From Eukaryota sp. TZLM1-RC (Eukaryota > Metamonada: BaSk clade): 64,000 nucleotides of DNA. Under the pieces are notes generated by a model. It worked only from the letters and a program-made list of their open reading frames with translations, searched no databases and was not told the origin of the DNA. A program made the translations under genes and the position numbers. This document shows, piece by piece, positions 1 to 10,575 of the stretch. How positions within the stretch are numbered: the stretch's first letter is position 1; each line of letters starts with the position of its first letter. The stretch covers positions 496,001-560,000 of the forward strand of contig JAUPSS010000011.1 of assembly GCA_040285825.1 (NCBI GenBank). The letters run 5' to 3'.

Positions 1-3000
1 TCACAATGAAGGTGTTCTGAGGTGATATCAACGGCTCTATTCGGTTCAATTTGGACGTCTATTTTTCCTAATGTTTGGTACAGTTTTGCTTCATAGAGTT
101 TGACATCAATAATGGTGGAATCAGTATATGAATTACTCAAGAAGGACGAGATAGTTTCTCTTGCGGCTCTTGGATCACCAAAATGTTCTAATATGGAGGA
201 CTCATGCAAAACCAATTGTGATTTGAAAGTGTGAATCAAGTGTTGGTGTTGAGTTCCTTTTAAGCCTTCTACTAGTTGGTAACAATGTCCCAATATGGTG
301 GTGGCTTCTGACAATAGTGAATTGTTCATCAAACAGGAGATTTGTTTGGCTAAAAAAGTCAGTATTGGGGGTACAAGATTGGGTCGAATGTGACCGAGTG
401 CGATCACCACATCCCTCACAACTCCTTGGTTAACCTTGACAAGGTTAAGAGAAAAACTGCCTGTTGATTCTTTTGCTGATTCCAAAAGCGACGCAATAGT
501 AGAAGCATTGGATAATCTCTGAAAGCACTCTTTCAATAGAGTGTAGGGAGAGGTGTGAGAGAATGAATTTAGAGCAACAGCCTTGAGTTCATCACTGACT
601 ACTGTAGGAACATCCTTGTCTTCAGCTTGAATTGAACAAAGTGCATAGAAAATCGATTGAACAGAGGCTTGATTGAACACTAATAGTGAATCCTTCCCTA
701 CACGTTCATCACCAACAGTAAGATCATCAACCTTAGACCAATTGCCTAGCTTGAGTGCAATATCGAACCCAAAAGAAGATGAATTGGATTCCGTTGCGTC
801 ACTAAATTTGAAACATTGCTCTAAACCAATGTTGATCAAGGTAGTGGCAGGGACAGTAGGATCAGCCAAAAGTGAAGCATTAAGGGCACCTGAGGCTCTT
901 GAATAGTCGCTATTGAGAAGGGAAAGCTCAATGGCAGATCTTCCGATCAGCTTGGACGAAAATTTGGACGAAAATTTACCTAAATTTACACCCTTCAATC
1001 CATCAGCATCTCCAAGTTGGTACAGAGCTTCGTGCAATAATTGAACAGATTCCTTAAGAAATTCCTTGCTGTCTTTCATAGCTTGTTCAGCATAAAATAT
1101 ACAGTCATAGTAGGCACCTGTGGTCAACGCAACTTTGGCAAGAGCCAAAGGCGATAGAGCAGCAATCAATTCATTATACACAACCAAGGTTTCGTTAAAT
1201 TCTTTTTCATAGTGACGAAGCCCAGTCAACCAAGACAATACAGAGAGGCATGCAAGATGTACCCTTTCAGAGTTGACCCTTTCAGAGTCAAACTTTGTAT
1301 GAACGATGTCCTTCAACAACAAAGTTATTACTGGAACTAATGATGCATCGTAAATTAATAGTAAAGGAATAACTGAATTTGAAACAAGAGAATTTGAACT
1401 AAAAAAGGGCTGGAGAGCTGAAAACCAAGTAAATGTAGCACTAATATGAGCAAACAACCTTCTGGCTATAGCACAAACCCAAGAATCATGAGATTCATGA
1501 AGCAAAGGGTTTGGTGAGTTGTTAATTGAGGAGACGGACGATGAAGGTGAACATTCCAGGCAAGTGTCCTTTATCTCACTCAAACTAAAGCCCAATTTGT
1601 GAACAATTCTGGTTATTAATGATCTAAGATTTGAGGGTGATGAATTAAATAAGGAAAATAAACCTGTAAGTGCTGATATAGACTCATTAGGAGGAACAAC
1701 TCCAATTGAAAGAGCCATTTCATTAACCAGCAGAAACATACACTTAGATGATACATTCTCTTCTCTATGATCAATCGACTGTAGTTCTCTCAAAAAAGGA
1801 TTTGAAAAAGTAATAAATTGATTTTGAAGGAATAATTCCAATTCATCAAAAGTATACTTCGACATTATGTGGTTGATTATGGAATGTAATACTGCAAGAT
1901 TCGAGTAGTTACTGTGCTTATTGATGAAAACAGTGATTAGGTGAATAACCATTGATAGTGAACCCAGAGTATCCTCACCAGAATCTAAGGGAAGATTTAA
2001 GAATTCACCAGCAGAGATTTCTAATATTGAGAACAATCCTGAAACAAAAACAGAGTCAACGCTAAAACTCAGATGGTTTGTAAGCTCTTCAAGAACCCAA
2101 CAAATGGAGCTTGATGGCTGAAACATTGGGAAGGAAGATGGTTCAAAAGATGGAACTATTCTGGCGAGGGGCAACAAAGTTAAAGATTGACTATGCAAAA
2201 ACTCTGAATAACGAAATAAATTTTTGAGAAGAGAGACATGTGAAGAATCAAATGTTAATAACCCTATTATTAACCCGCAAAATCTTGTCAAAGAAGCTTC
2301 TAATGAACAACGAAGTTGAGAATCTTGAAGGCAAACGTGAACAAGTTTTGTTAGTTCTGATATCCAGTCATCAAAAAGACTAAGTTTCTTCGTAATAATA
2401 ACTGATAAAATAGAGTTGAAAAAAGTAAGAACTGAATCAATTACTCCGTGATTTCCCAAATAAAGATGAATGATGGGAAGTAGCATGGAGTAACAAGACT
2501 TGACCCTTTTTAAATAAGAAACAAGTAACACACTGGGCAAGCAGGAGAACGATTCAAAACATGTTTGAGACAGCTCATTAAAAAAGACAAGTAATACAGT
2601 GCTAGAAATTAGGGACGTCAACTGGGAACTCGGAGAGTGGTTTAAAAATTGCAAAAGTGGTGTTAGAATGGCAAGCAAACTATTTAAGGATAGTTCTACA
2701 GGGCACAGAATTAAAACAAAAGATAAGATTGACTGAAAAAATTGAGACAACAACGCCTTTGATTCAATTAGTGCTTGAAAGTTGGAAAATATGGTAGACT
2801 GGGAAGTCAAAAACTGTTGAATGAGACTCCGTGCACAAATCTTTGCAAAAGAACTGATAGGAAAGGGAAGATTTCGAGTATATAGTTCATTGGTATTTTT
2901 CCAAATAGTTGAAATTTTTTCTATATCAGATGAAAACATTAGTGATGAAACAGTGTAGCACTCATAGTGAATAGTTTCTACACGGCCAAATCGTGACAAA

Positions 3001-6000
3001 ATATCAAGGTAATTGAGATCAAGAGATGGTGGACAAAGTCTCAACCAGGCACTTGCCAATTGGAATGAGTAATAGTAGAAACCAAGCTTAACAGACATAT
3101 TAAAAACTTTCAAGAAAATGCAATTTGCTTGATCTAATGTGATGAATTGCTTGTAACAAAAGAGAGCTAAAACTGCCAAAACATCACCTAAATAGTCCTC
3201 ATGGTAAAGACCAAAATACAGGAGTAATTCCAAAAACACATCACCAAAGGCAGAAACTGAATTAGGATTAAATTCAGAGGTGAAATATACCGAAAATTGA
3301 AACCCTTCACTTGGGGAAGGTAAGGGATATTCAATCAAAATATGATTGGTGATATTACGTAGTAATAAGAAAACAATTCGCTGGGCGACTGGTGCTGCTA
3401 GATACGTATTTGCAAAGTGTAACGCGTGTTGATAACATGGCAAATAATTCATCAACAAATTAGTTCTAATAATGGGTTGATCTAAGAACAGATACAATGG
3501 TTTGTAAATATCAGCAACAGAAGGACAGCAATCTAAACCTCTGGCAGAGAGCAAACGGAACATTTCAGCAGTGAAAAAGAACTGGCCTTTGGGTACAGAA
3601 GGGACATTATCAAGAAAAGACATTTCCTTCAAGACAAACATGATCAAGTTTGACAAATCGGCATTAATTTGTAAATCCGTGTCAGTAGAATACGCAACCA
3701 AACAAGCCGAAATTGTCCCAAGAAGTGCATTCTTGAATGAAAAAAGTTGAGTGAAAATGCTACTCTGATTGATTAATAATGTCAGTAAGCTAATGATAAC
3801 TTCGGGATGGTGATAGGAAATGCTGCTTCTTGGGTTGAATGTACTTGAATTACAACCAACACTGCGGATAGTACTTAAGAATTGATTAAGCAATGGTACT
3901 GAACATGTATTCAAAATTAAGTGTTGGATCTTTTGAATAATGGAATCTTTAAGTTCTGTCAATTCAACGCTAGGTCTAATAACTAAGAAAAGCTTGACCA
4001 GCAAAACAAACCAGTTTTGTACAACAGAATTACTGAAATTATAAAGTCTAGTAAACTGACTGACATAATCTTGAATGCTATTAGTTAAGGAGCCAAGTAC
4101 ATCAGAGGGAACATCAAATGAAAGAGGGATGTCGAAAGGAAACCAGTTGTTGATTGATTGCAAGTGGTCAGATAAGCCAGATGACAATGAAGAAACGTCC
4201 CTGAACAATCTAGCATAGCAGCTAAATACAGAGAGTGAGATAATTGGCATTAAATCATGCAGAGTTTCATTTGTCGATATTGAAACAACCAGAAATGTTA
4301 CAAATATAGAATACCCGTTGATTTCATTAAACGATGAAGATTTGGAAAACAGAGATGTTTTCTGTTGAATAAGTGATTTAAATTCCTTCACCACAGCCTT
4401 TATCTCCTTTTCAGTAGTGAAATCGGCCAAGATGGAGTCAGTAGTGGGCTTCCTTCGAATCAACAAAAGCGAACAAGTTTCAGCAATTAACTCAATTTGT
4501 GAAGGAGAAAACCAAGAAAAATCAAAGTCAAGTAGTGCAGTAAGAACCTCAATTCTAGGTAACATAGCTATTTGATTTGATTGATTAGAGGTGCAAAATC
4601 TATACTTGCTTAGTAATAAATGAATGGCTTTGACAAACGAGTACTGCAAGGAATGGTCAGCACCAAACTTGCTCGAATTCAGCAATTCAAACGTCACATT
4701 GTATAATTTTTGAACAAATAAACCAGATTCATTACAAACAGAGGTAAGAAGATCCAGAAGAGCAGATGAAGGTGAAGACTTTGCAATAGTAGCTTGTAAT
4801 TCAGATTTGTATTTATCGATATTTAGGCAGTTTTTCTGATTTTTGAAATATTCAGAAATGACTGAGATTATTGAATCAAAATAAGAATTATTGCTCTCTG
4901 CACTGGAGGCCAAAGAAAACAATATCGGCAGAATATTGACAAAACACTCGCTGACCAAAACTTTACAAGCACTTAACAATTCACTTTGACCAAAAGTGCA
5001 CAAGCTACTACCATCCAATAAAAGTTGAACCTCCCCAAAAATTTCTTTATTAACTTGTTGTTGTTGTTGTTGGGATTCTTGGGTTCGGTTGAAAGTTGAT
5101 GTAGTAGATGATCCTGCTTCTAAGGCTCTACTGGTTCGTTTTAAGGATGATTCTAGAGAGACGGTATTTTCAAACTTTAATAGAATTTTCCAACAATTTG
5201 CTAATAAATTGCTGACTTTAAATTCAATCTTAACACTCCTATCTAGTTGCTTACCCAAGCACAACAGCAATTGACTCTTTAGACAATCAACCTTCGATAA
5301 CACTGAACTATTGCAAGGAGAAGAGCGTTCAATAGTGGTCAAGAATTTTGTTATTATTAATGAGAACTGTTCAAAGACAGGGGGAGGTGGGATATTGCGG
5401 AGACGCTCAATAATAAGATCAAAAATAGACAAGAATTCAAGGGAAATCAACTGCTCAGGAAACAAATTTGAAACATTATTTACCAAAGTAACAATCAATT
5501 TCAGAAATTCATCTGAATTATAAGATTTAAAAGAGGAAGATAAAGTTGAAATGCACCTCTTTGCCACAGTTATTGTCAAAAAAGGACTTTGCAGAAAGCA
5601 AGATATACTGGAAAACAAAATCCCACCACCAACACCCAATTCATTGTTGAACAAGGGGAAAAGAAGTCCCTCCAAAGTGTCTTCTTGAATAAACAGTCTA
5701 CCAAGATCAACATTGGTACATAGTTGGGCAAGAAGGTTTGTGTAAAGAGGTCTTAATGCTGAGTTGTCATAGAATCTAGTCACTAGTGATGTGATATCAG
5801 CAACAGAGTCCAACAATCTGATTGGATTGGCTGAAATGATTGGTGTTAGGTCAAGGCAAAACCTGGAGTGGAACTCAACCAGCTTATTTTGGTTTTTGGT
5901 TGCTGAGGAGAGGAAGGTGAGCAAAGATTTGATCAGCATTCGCCAGTTGTGGTTAGAAGAGGAAGGGCAAACAGACAGAGAGTCAAGATGGTGGAGTAAG

Positions 6001-6116
6001 TAGTCATTAGACGTGAGATTGTTGATGATATCATTGTAATACTCTGTTCGCTTAACAATAGATTCCTTTGAGTTTAAACGTGCTAGTTGGTCCAAAATCA
6101 CAAATTGAGTGTTCAT
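1..6116 (-). CDS. ATM: ATM/Tel1-like PI3K-related kinase, N-terminal two-thirds (runs off left edge)
   Basis: An uninterrupted minus-strand frame of about 2,038 codons starts at ATG 6116 (an in-frame stop lies just upstream) and is still open at base 1. The N-terminus resembles the TAN-motif region of ATM/Tel1: a Leu-rich start, a basic KRTEYY-type segment, then HHLDSLS and a conserved NW about 50 residues in. The rest is helical-repeat-like. Near residues 1640-1700 the FAT-domain start is visible: LALAKVALTTGAYYDCIFYAE followed by LGDADGLKGV, which parallels the ATM pattern of an AK-A--CGAY--A--Y-E block and then EPDSLYG. A CAA run gives six Gln near 5058-5075. The kinase and FATC domains should lie to the left of the window. 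Known family role: nuclear DNA double-strand-break and telomere signalling. ATR or another PIKK is less likely. Confidence 0.75.
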   Translation of the reverse strand, partial: MNTQFVILDQLARLNSKESIVKRTEYYNDIINNLTSNDYLLHHLDSLSVCPSSSNHNWRMLIKSLLTFLSSATKNQNKLVEFHSRFCLDLTPIISANPIRLLDSVADITSLVTRFYDNSALRPLYTNLLAQLCTNVDLGRLFIQEDTLEGLLFPLFNNELGVGGGILFSSISCFLQSPFLTITVAKRCISTLSSSFKSYNSDEFLKLIVTLVNNVSNLFPEQLISLEFLSIFDLIIERLRNIPPPPVFEQFSLIITKFLTTIERSSPCNSSVLSKVDCLKSQLLLCLGKQLDRSVKIEFKVSNLLANCWKILLKFENTVSLESSLKRTSRALEAGSSTTSTFNRTQESQQQQQQVNKEIFGEVQLLLDGSSLCTFGQSELLSACKVLVSECFVNILPILFSLASSAESNNSYFDSIISVISEYFKNQKNCLNIDKYKSELQATIAKSSPSSALLDLLTSVCNESGLFVQKLYNVTFELLNSSKFGADHSLQYSFVKAIHLLLSKYRFCTSNQSNQIAMLPRIEVLTALLDFDFSWFSPSQIELIAETCSLLLIRRKPTTDSILADFTTEKEIKAVVKEFKSLIQQKTSLFSKSSSFNEINGYSIFVTFLVVSISTNETLHDLMPIISLSVFSCYARLFRDVSSLSSGLSDHLQSINNWFPFDIPLSFDVPSDVLGSLTNSIQDYVSQFTRLYNFSNSVVQNWFVLLVKLFLVIRPSVELTELKDSIIQKIQHLILNTCSVPLLNQFLSTIRSVGCNSSTFNPRSSISYHHPEVIISLLTLLINQSSIFTQLFSFKNALLGTISACLVAYSTDTDLQINADLSNLIMFVLKEMSFLDNVPSVPKGQFFFTAEMFRLLSARGLDCCPSVADIYKPLYLFLDQPIIRTNLLMNYLPCYQHALHFANTYLAAPVAQRIVFLLLRNITNHILIEYPLPSPSEGFQFSVYFTSEFNPNSVSAFGDVFLELLLYFGLYHEDYLGDVLAVLALFCYKQFITLDQANCIFLKVFNMSVKLGFYYYSFQLASAWLRLCPPSLDLNYLDILSRFGRVETIHYECYTVSSLMFSSDIEKISTIWKNTNELYTRNLPFPISSFAKICARSLIQQFLTSQSTIFSNFQALIESKALLSQFFQSILSFVLILCPVELSLNSLLAILTPLLQFLNHSPSSQLTSLISSTVLLVFFNELSQTCFESFSCLPSVLLVSYLKRVKSCYSMLLPIIHLYLGNHGVIDSVLTFFNSILSVIITKKLSLFDDWISELTKLVHVCLQDSQLRCSLEASLTRFCGLIIGLLTFDSSHVSLLKNLFRYSEFLHSQSLTLLPLARIVPSFEPSSFPMFQPSSSICWVLEELTNHLSFSVDSVFVSGLFSILEISAGEFLNLPLDSGEDTLGSLSMVIHLITVFINKHSNYSNLAVLHSIINHIMSKYTFDELELFLQNQFITFSNPFLRELQSIDHREENVSSKCMFLLVNEMALSIGVVPPNESISALTGLFSLFNSSPSNLRSLITRIVHKLGFSLSEIKDTCLECSPSSSVSSINNSPNPLLHESHDSWVCAIARRLFAHISATFTWFSALQPFFSSNSLVSNSVIPLLLIYDASLVPVITLLLKDIVHTKFDSERVNSERVHLACLSVLSWLTGLRHYEKEFNETLVVYNELIAALSPLALAKVALTTGAYYDCIFYAEQAMKDSKEFLKESVQLLHEALYQLGDADGLKGVNLGKFSSKFSSKLIGRSAIELSLLNSDYSRASGALNASLLADPTVPATTLINIGLEQCFKFSDATESNSSSFGFDIALKLGNWSKVDDLTVGDERVGKDSLLVFNQASVQSIFYALCSIQAEDKDVPTVVSDELKAVALNSFSHTSPYTLLKECFQRLSNASTIASLLESAKESTGSFSLNLVKVNQGVVRDVVIALGHIRPNLVPPILTFLAKQISCLMNNSLLSEATTILGHCYQLVEGLKGTQHQHLIHTFKSQLVLHESSILEHFGDPRAARETISSFLSNSYTDSTIIDVKLYEAKLYQTLGKIDVQIEPNRAVDITSEHLHC

Positions 6117-6303
6117 AAAGGAATGAACAGACAAGGAGAAAGGACAAATGACTTATGTAGGTTTGGTTGCAGGGAAAGTTACTTTTTCAAAAAAAAGAAC
6201 AAAATAGATTTTATACAAATAAAGATTAATCCAAAACAAGAAAGAACAATCAAAAAATCAGCAATTGACAATTACTATAATACAATCACAAGAAACAGGC
6301 AAA
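6117..6303. other. Short intergenic spacer between codirectional genes
   Basis: 187 bp separate the stop of the EF-hand gene from the start of the ATM-like gene; both are on the minus strand. It is A-rich with no ORF or repeat that I recognise. It must hold the ATM-like promoter and the 3' end of the EF-hand transcript. Confidence 0.5.
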
Positions 6304-6762
6304 TTAGACATCTTCAGAAGCAAGCATAAGTGTAAACTTTTCATAATCAAGTTCACCTGAATTATTGAGATCCCAGGGTGTGGCTAATTCATGAATGGAT
6401 AGGTTGAATACCCCAAACTTATCCAGAATGTCTTGCATACGTTGAGTTTCAACACGACCACTTTTATCAGGGTGCCCACCAACAGCTACGAAGGAATCAT
6501 AGCAGTCATCATCGTCTTCGGCCTTCAATATGGCCATTTTTTGGTTGATTAAGACCTGTAGAAAATCACTATAAGCTATCCGACCGCTGCCATCGTCGTT
6601 GATGTCTCCAATGACAGCAAAAAACTGTTCCTCAGAAGCAGGTCGTCCAAGAGCATGTAAAGCTTGCCGAAGTTGCCAAACATCCATGTATTCAGCACCT
6701 GATGTATATTTCGCCCAAATTTGTTTGGCAGCATCAGCTTCAGATGGTGAGAGTGAAGGCAT
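6304..6762 (-). CDS. Calmodulin/centrin-like EF-hand protein
   Basis: 152 aa from ATG 6762, about calmodulin length, with two EF-hand pairs. The clearest loop is NDDGSGRIAYSD (residues about 55-66), a canonical 12-residue calcium loop with Asn at position 1 and Asp at position 12. The last loop, DLNNSGELDYEK, has Lys at position 12 and is probably a weak or non-binding site. The third hand (HPDKSGRVETQR) is also degenerate. A calcium-sensor or axonemal/centrosomal light-chain role is inferred from the fold; I cannot tell centrin from other calmodulin relatives. A Fanzor C-terminal fragment lies about 200 bp upstream in the same orientation. Confidence 0.75.
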   Translation of the reverse strand: MPSLSPSEADAAKQIWAKYTSGAEYMDVWQLRQALHALGRPASEEQFFAVIGDINDDGSGRIAYSDFLQVLINQKMAILKAEDDDDCYDSFVAVGGHPDKSGRVETQRMQDILDKFGVFNLSIHELATPWDLNNSGELDYEKFTLMLASEDV

Positions 6763-6966
6763 TAGGTTATGTTTAGGTGTAGCAAGGTGTGAAGGATTTA
6801 CTGTGAATTTTTATCAAAACGCACTTCTGGGTTTTGACCAATTCATGCAATCTTGATAGACGTTAAGCTTACTTTAGATCTATCACTATATGATATCACG
6901 ATCAAATGATAGTTAAAGCAGCAACATCACAATACGCGTACAGGCACGCATTACATGGAAAAACAC

Positions 6967-7140
6967 TTATCTACGTGGTCTCCGGAACGCCTCAGGTCTT
7001 TCTTTGTAGTAGTGCTCACTTATGGCAATCTCCAGCTGGTTTCTGGAAGCTGAGATGTCCCTTGACCATAGTGTCTGACATTGAGGGCAAACAAACTTAT
7101 CATTGTTCACCCTCCCATCATCGTGATACAATTTTTGATT
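6967..7140 (-). pseudogene. Fanzor (TnpB-like) C-terminal fragment, copy F
   Basis: Reading leftwards, the frame gives KFVCPQCQTLWSRDISASRN, then a tail ending RPEAFRRPRR and a TAA at 6967-6969. This is the end of a Fanzor/TnpB nuclease: second CxxC of the zinc ribbon, RuvC-III Asp in W-RD--A-RN, and the RP-AF-RP tail. Nothing upstream of the zinc ribbon remains, so it cannot make a nuclease. It differs in sequence from all other Fanzors in the window. The EF-hand gene starts 204 bp downstream on the same strand. Confidence 0.7.
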
Positions 7141-7141
7141 G

Positions 7142-7440
7142 AATACCTTACAGCAATTCGTTTTGGCAGCGATACTGCTACAATTTAGCTAAAGGTTTCA
7201 AAAATGGCCAGCCAATTTTTGTCTACATTGGTATGTCATCTCATGCTCTACCTAACAGTAGGTGGTGAAAGTAGAATGAGAGATAACACCTGTGATAATG
7301 GTTACATTCCTGAATTAGCAAAAAAACTACAGGGTGCCGTCTTTGCTCTTGAACACAGATTCTATGGTGAATCTTATCCGTTACCTGATCTTACTACCGA
7401 ATCACTTGAATATTTATCCTCCAAGCAGGGGACGACTTTC
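7142..7440 (+). pseudogene. S28 serine carboxypeptidase relic (prolyl carboxypeptidase family)
   Basis: Translation with one 28-nt intron removed gives FWQRYCYNLAKG, GQPIFVYI-VGGES, then LAKKLQGAVFALEHRFYGES and LTTESLEYLSSKQG. These match the N-terminal part of family S28 peptidases (QRY, GGE, EHRFYGES, L-YLS--QAL). No catalytic Ser, Asp or His region is present: the frame is cut by a stop near 7140 and passes into a LINE fragment after about 7431. S28 enzymes are lysosomal or secreted exopeptidases; this one cannot function. Confidence 0.7.
7231..7258 (+). other. 28-nt spliceosomal intron in the S28 relic
   Basis: Starts GTATGT, ends CCTAACAG. Removing it joins TAC ATT G to TA GGT GGT GAA, restoring the family-conserved YIVGGES. 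CTAAC, a branch-site-like motif, lies directly against the terminal AG. Confidence 0.7.
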
Positions 7441-7690
7441 CAAACTTAGGATTTTCATTTCCAGATCAATTATATTGTTTATCCAGATGTTGATTTATAA
7501 GTTTTCTAATAAATAAATCTAATAAAAGATAGATTAACCATTGATGGTGTTGAAATTCCTTTTCTTAACTATTCCTCAGATGCTTTTCGTTTCCTAGGAT
7601 GCTGACTTGGAAATTTCCAAAAATTACTGAAGAATTGAAGAATCTTTTAATAGATTGATATCTAGAGGAAATAGCTTTGGAAAGCCAATT
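7432..7690 (+). mobile_element. LINE-A-like reverse transcriptase fragment
   Basis: The frame reads LTIDGVEIPFLNYSSDAFRF then LGC-stop-LGNFQKITEELKNLLID. It aligns with the post-catalytic RT segment of LINE-A (QIPFINYDQQAFKFLGCWLG then LNNLLEKF). It is short, contains a stop, and truncates the S28 relic. Confidence 0.55.
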
Positions 7691-8451
7691 CAACTATTAA
7701 ATTATTTTATTTATTATATTATATTCATTTAAATTTAACAGTTAGTGCACAGAGTCCAAAATGGTTGAAACGTTATTTTTAAAAATTGTAGAAAGCCACC
7801 ATCAGTAACGCTATATAGAAGACTTTATATAGGCTAATTGAGATGCAACATAAGCTTTATAGCCTGTTGGTGCATGTCTGAACTTCTCAGCCCATGTTTT
7901 TTCCAATTGTACACAATCATCATATGTTCGTTACAAAACTAAAGGAGGAGCTGATATAAGAAACAGCCACCAAGATACAACAACTTGAATCACGAGTCAC
8001 AGAAAACTTAGAACACACACAGAATTTTCTTAGCATAATAACGTGTCAATAATGTTCAAGTAAACAACAAAACACATCAACTATTTATTTACAAAATAAC
8101 TTACTTTATTACAGATTGTCTATTTGAACAGAAATATCTAGCTTCAAATCAAGTAAAACGCTAGGGACAGAAGTGTTTTTCTTTGATGAATGACTAACAG
8201 TTTTGTTTAACTTTCAATCAGAGCTTTCAACGAAAGTTTTTCTGGTATTATTACCGGATGAGCGAGGAGCAGGAGGTGTGTACATGGACTGTACCGGTTG
8301 AGGCGTCGGTGGGAGAGCAGCATAAGTTGCAGTTTGTGGAGAGCCAGTAGTGGGGCATGAACTGAGGGAGTAATAGAAAGAAGTTGAAGGAAACCTCCCA
8401 GAACAAGCAACCAGAAGTCGAAAATGGAATCACAAGTGTAAAATTTGGTAG
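7691..8451. other. Gene-free AT-rich stretch
   Basis: About 760 bp without a supportable gene. The small minus-strand frames at 8207-8433 show no family resemblance. No structural RNA or repeat was recognised. Confidence 0.4.
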
Positions 8452-9162
8452 ATGAGCTGTGTATTCTTACTACATGACAGACACCCCCTCCCCCTGTGTC
8501 ACTCTGTATTCACTCGGTCTTGTGCACTTAACACACTGCTGACCCCTGCAGCGGTGCAACAAATTCGGACTGACCTTCTTTTGGTCACCGAGATTTGTCA
8601 TGAAGCTTCTTTATTGCTTCAATCTTTTCTTCTAAATTTTCCGTTGGCATCTAGAGCTTTAGTTGAACAGGATGAATGGTATCTTGTTATGACCATCATC
8701 ACCACTGGTTTTTTTCCAAAGCCTTCCACATCTAAAGGCCAACGCCAATTACTCCATATCTTTTTCAGTGGATTTCTTCCAGAATGCCCACAAGACGGGT
8801 CTCTTGTTTCATTGTGGCAAAATTCTTTAGTGCCTTACAGAAATTCATTCAATCTTTTTCTCAATGCTTGGCTTCAGTCTCAGAATTGTAATTCTATCAA
8901 TAGAAAAGGGCTTTCTCCTTACCTTGCTTGTCGGGCTCGTCGATTGGCGTCTAACGTGAAGACAGGTTTACCTAAAATTTGTCCATCCTGGACAAAAAAC
9001 TTTATTCGTGCTCATTTCAGAGATCTAGATAGAACAAGTGTCTGTGCGAATTATATTCTCTCTCTTTTGCCAGATGAACCATTAGCCCAACCCGAGGAAC
9101 CTTTTCTTTTCTCATATGCATTGCTGAATGAAATTCAGAATAATACCTTTAGCTTCTCATAA
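8452..9162 (+). CDS. Orphan protein of 236 aa, 3' end disrupted near a LINE insertion
   Basis: ATG 8452 opens a 236-codon frame with balanced amino-acid use, many Leu and Ser, and no motif that I recognise. It holds a stretch NFIRAHFRDLDRTSVCANYI followed by LSLLPDEPLAQPEEPF. The frame stops at 9160, about 70 bp before the 5' edge of a truncated LINE-A copy. An overlapping frame from 9128 (MKFRIIPLASHKG) continues across the junction, so the original C-terminus may have been lost by a frameshift plus the insertion. It could be a decayed host gene; I see no RT or RNase signatures. Confidence 0.35.
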   Translation: MSCVFLLHDRHPLPLCHSVFTRSCALNTLLTPAAVQQIRTDLLLVTEICHEASLLLQSFLLNFPLASRALVEQDEWYLVMTIITTGFFPKPSTSKGQRQLLHIFFSGFLPECPQDGSLVSLWQNSLVPYRNSFNLFLNAWLQSQNCNSINRKGLSPYLACRARRLASNVKTGLPKICPSWTKNFIRAHFRDLDRTSVCANYILSLLPDEPLAQPEEPFLFSYALLNEIQNNTFSFS

Positions 9163-9230
9163 AGGTTCTAAATTTCTTGAGGTACCTTCACATGTTTTCA
9201 AATCTGTGAAAAAATTTCCAATTATTGATT

Positions 9231-10575
9231 TTGTATCTTTTGATCTTTGTAGATCTTTCAACAAACTTCGGGTCAAATTTTTTTCCTCATTATTGGAGGT
9301 AAATGAATCTTTAATTCGAAGTCATGTTTTTTGTTATGCTGATTTAGGTGGAATTGGTTTCACGGAATCTTCGATTTTATGTAAAGCAGCTTTTTTAGGA
9401 GGTGGAAAAAATTTTGTTTTTGAATTTTTTCAAAGGTTTCCTTATGATGTTCATCTGATCCATGGTGAACCAAATTTTTATTTGAATCAGCTTCAAATTG
9501 AATTTGATAATTTGCCTTGTGATATCTGGATTCAGTGTTTTCCTCAAAATATTCAAGAAATTCCCACCCGATCACTTCCAAATTTGCGTTTTTGCTTAAA
9601 AAGGTTCAGCACCATCTGGTTAAATTATATGAAGGTTTGGATTATGAAGTAAGATTTGGCTTGGCCAAAACTAAAAATCCCGCTTTCGGTAATTTTTTAA
9701 AGGATATTCGTGATAGCTCTGCTGCTGCTTTAGTAACTCAAATTCCCTCTGTTTATGGACTTTTGTTAAAAAACAATGAATGGCTTTTAAACATGCGTTT
9801 TCGTTGTTTTCTGTGGCCAAACAATTTGCCCAATCATTTAACTTGTAAATGTGGTAAACCTCTTTTGTTTACTCATCTTTTGAACTGTAAACATTTCATA
9901 ACATTTAGAAGCAAAGTGCATAATAACGTCAGGGACCAAATTTATGTAATGTACAAATCATATCGAGTAGATTCCTTTTTAGAACCGCTGTTGTCAAAAT
10001 TAATTCTTGATGATCCCAATATTGATAGTACGCGTTACAACAGAGTTTCTATGGGTCTGACAAGAGGTGATCTAGTTGTTTCCGGTTTAAATGGTAGTTT
10101 TACTATTTTAGACGCCATGTCTTTTGACCCTTGTAATTCCTCTAACGAACAACTCATTAACTCGGATGTAAATAATCCTCTTCCTACAGGCGAAAAATAT
10201 AAAATTGCTAAATATGCGAAACCCATTTCCTCGATTAATGAAAATTCTCATGCCCAATATAATTTATGTCCCTTTGTTTTTTCTTTGCTTGGATCTTTGG
10301 GTAAGGCTGCTATGGCTTTTTTGAGGATTTTGTTGTAGTTGTAAAGGAAAGAACTGGAAGAATTTTCAATCGTGTTTACTGGCAAAACAGGATTGTATTT
10401 TCTATTTTTAAGGGAATGGTAAAACTAATTTCTGATTCACTTTCTTCTTTTGGGCAATTTTCTGAATCTTTGGCAATTAATCGTTTTGATGTAGGGGAGG
10501 CAGGTTTTGAGGATGTGGAGTTTTAATTGTGTATTTTATGTTTTTATATTTGTTGTTGATGAATAAAAGCAATTT
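9231..10575 (+). mobile_element. LINE-A, 5'-truncated copy
   Basis: Nearly identical to the 3' third of the LINE-A at 18.6-21.7 kb, beginning at CRSFNKLRVKFF. Frameshifts near 9600-9620 and 10320 break the frame. It keeps the knuckle (CKCGKPLLFTHLLNCKH) and the restriction-like endonuclease block (TRGDLVV, then FTILDAMSFDPC and K--KYAKP). The 3' end is ...GTGGAGTTTTAATTGTG and an A-rich tail around 10560. An 8-bp ATTATTGA near 9222 and 10583 might be a target-site duplication, which is weak. It is inserted just upstream of Fanzor copy G. Confidence 0.75.

Noticed and set aside
5089-6003. Three plus-strand frames of 60-70 codons
   Set aside because: Antisense shadows of the ATM-like gene.
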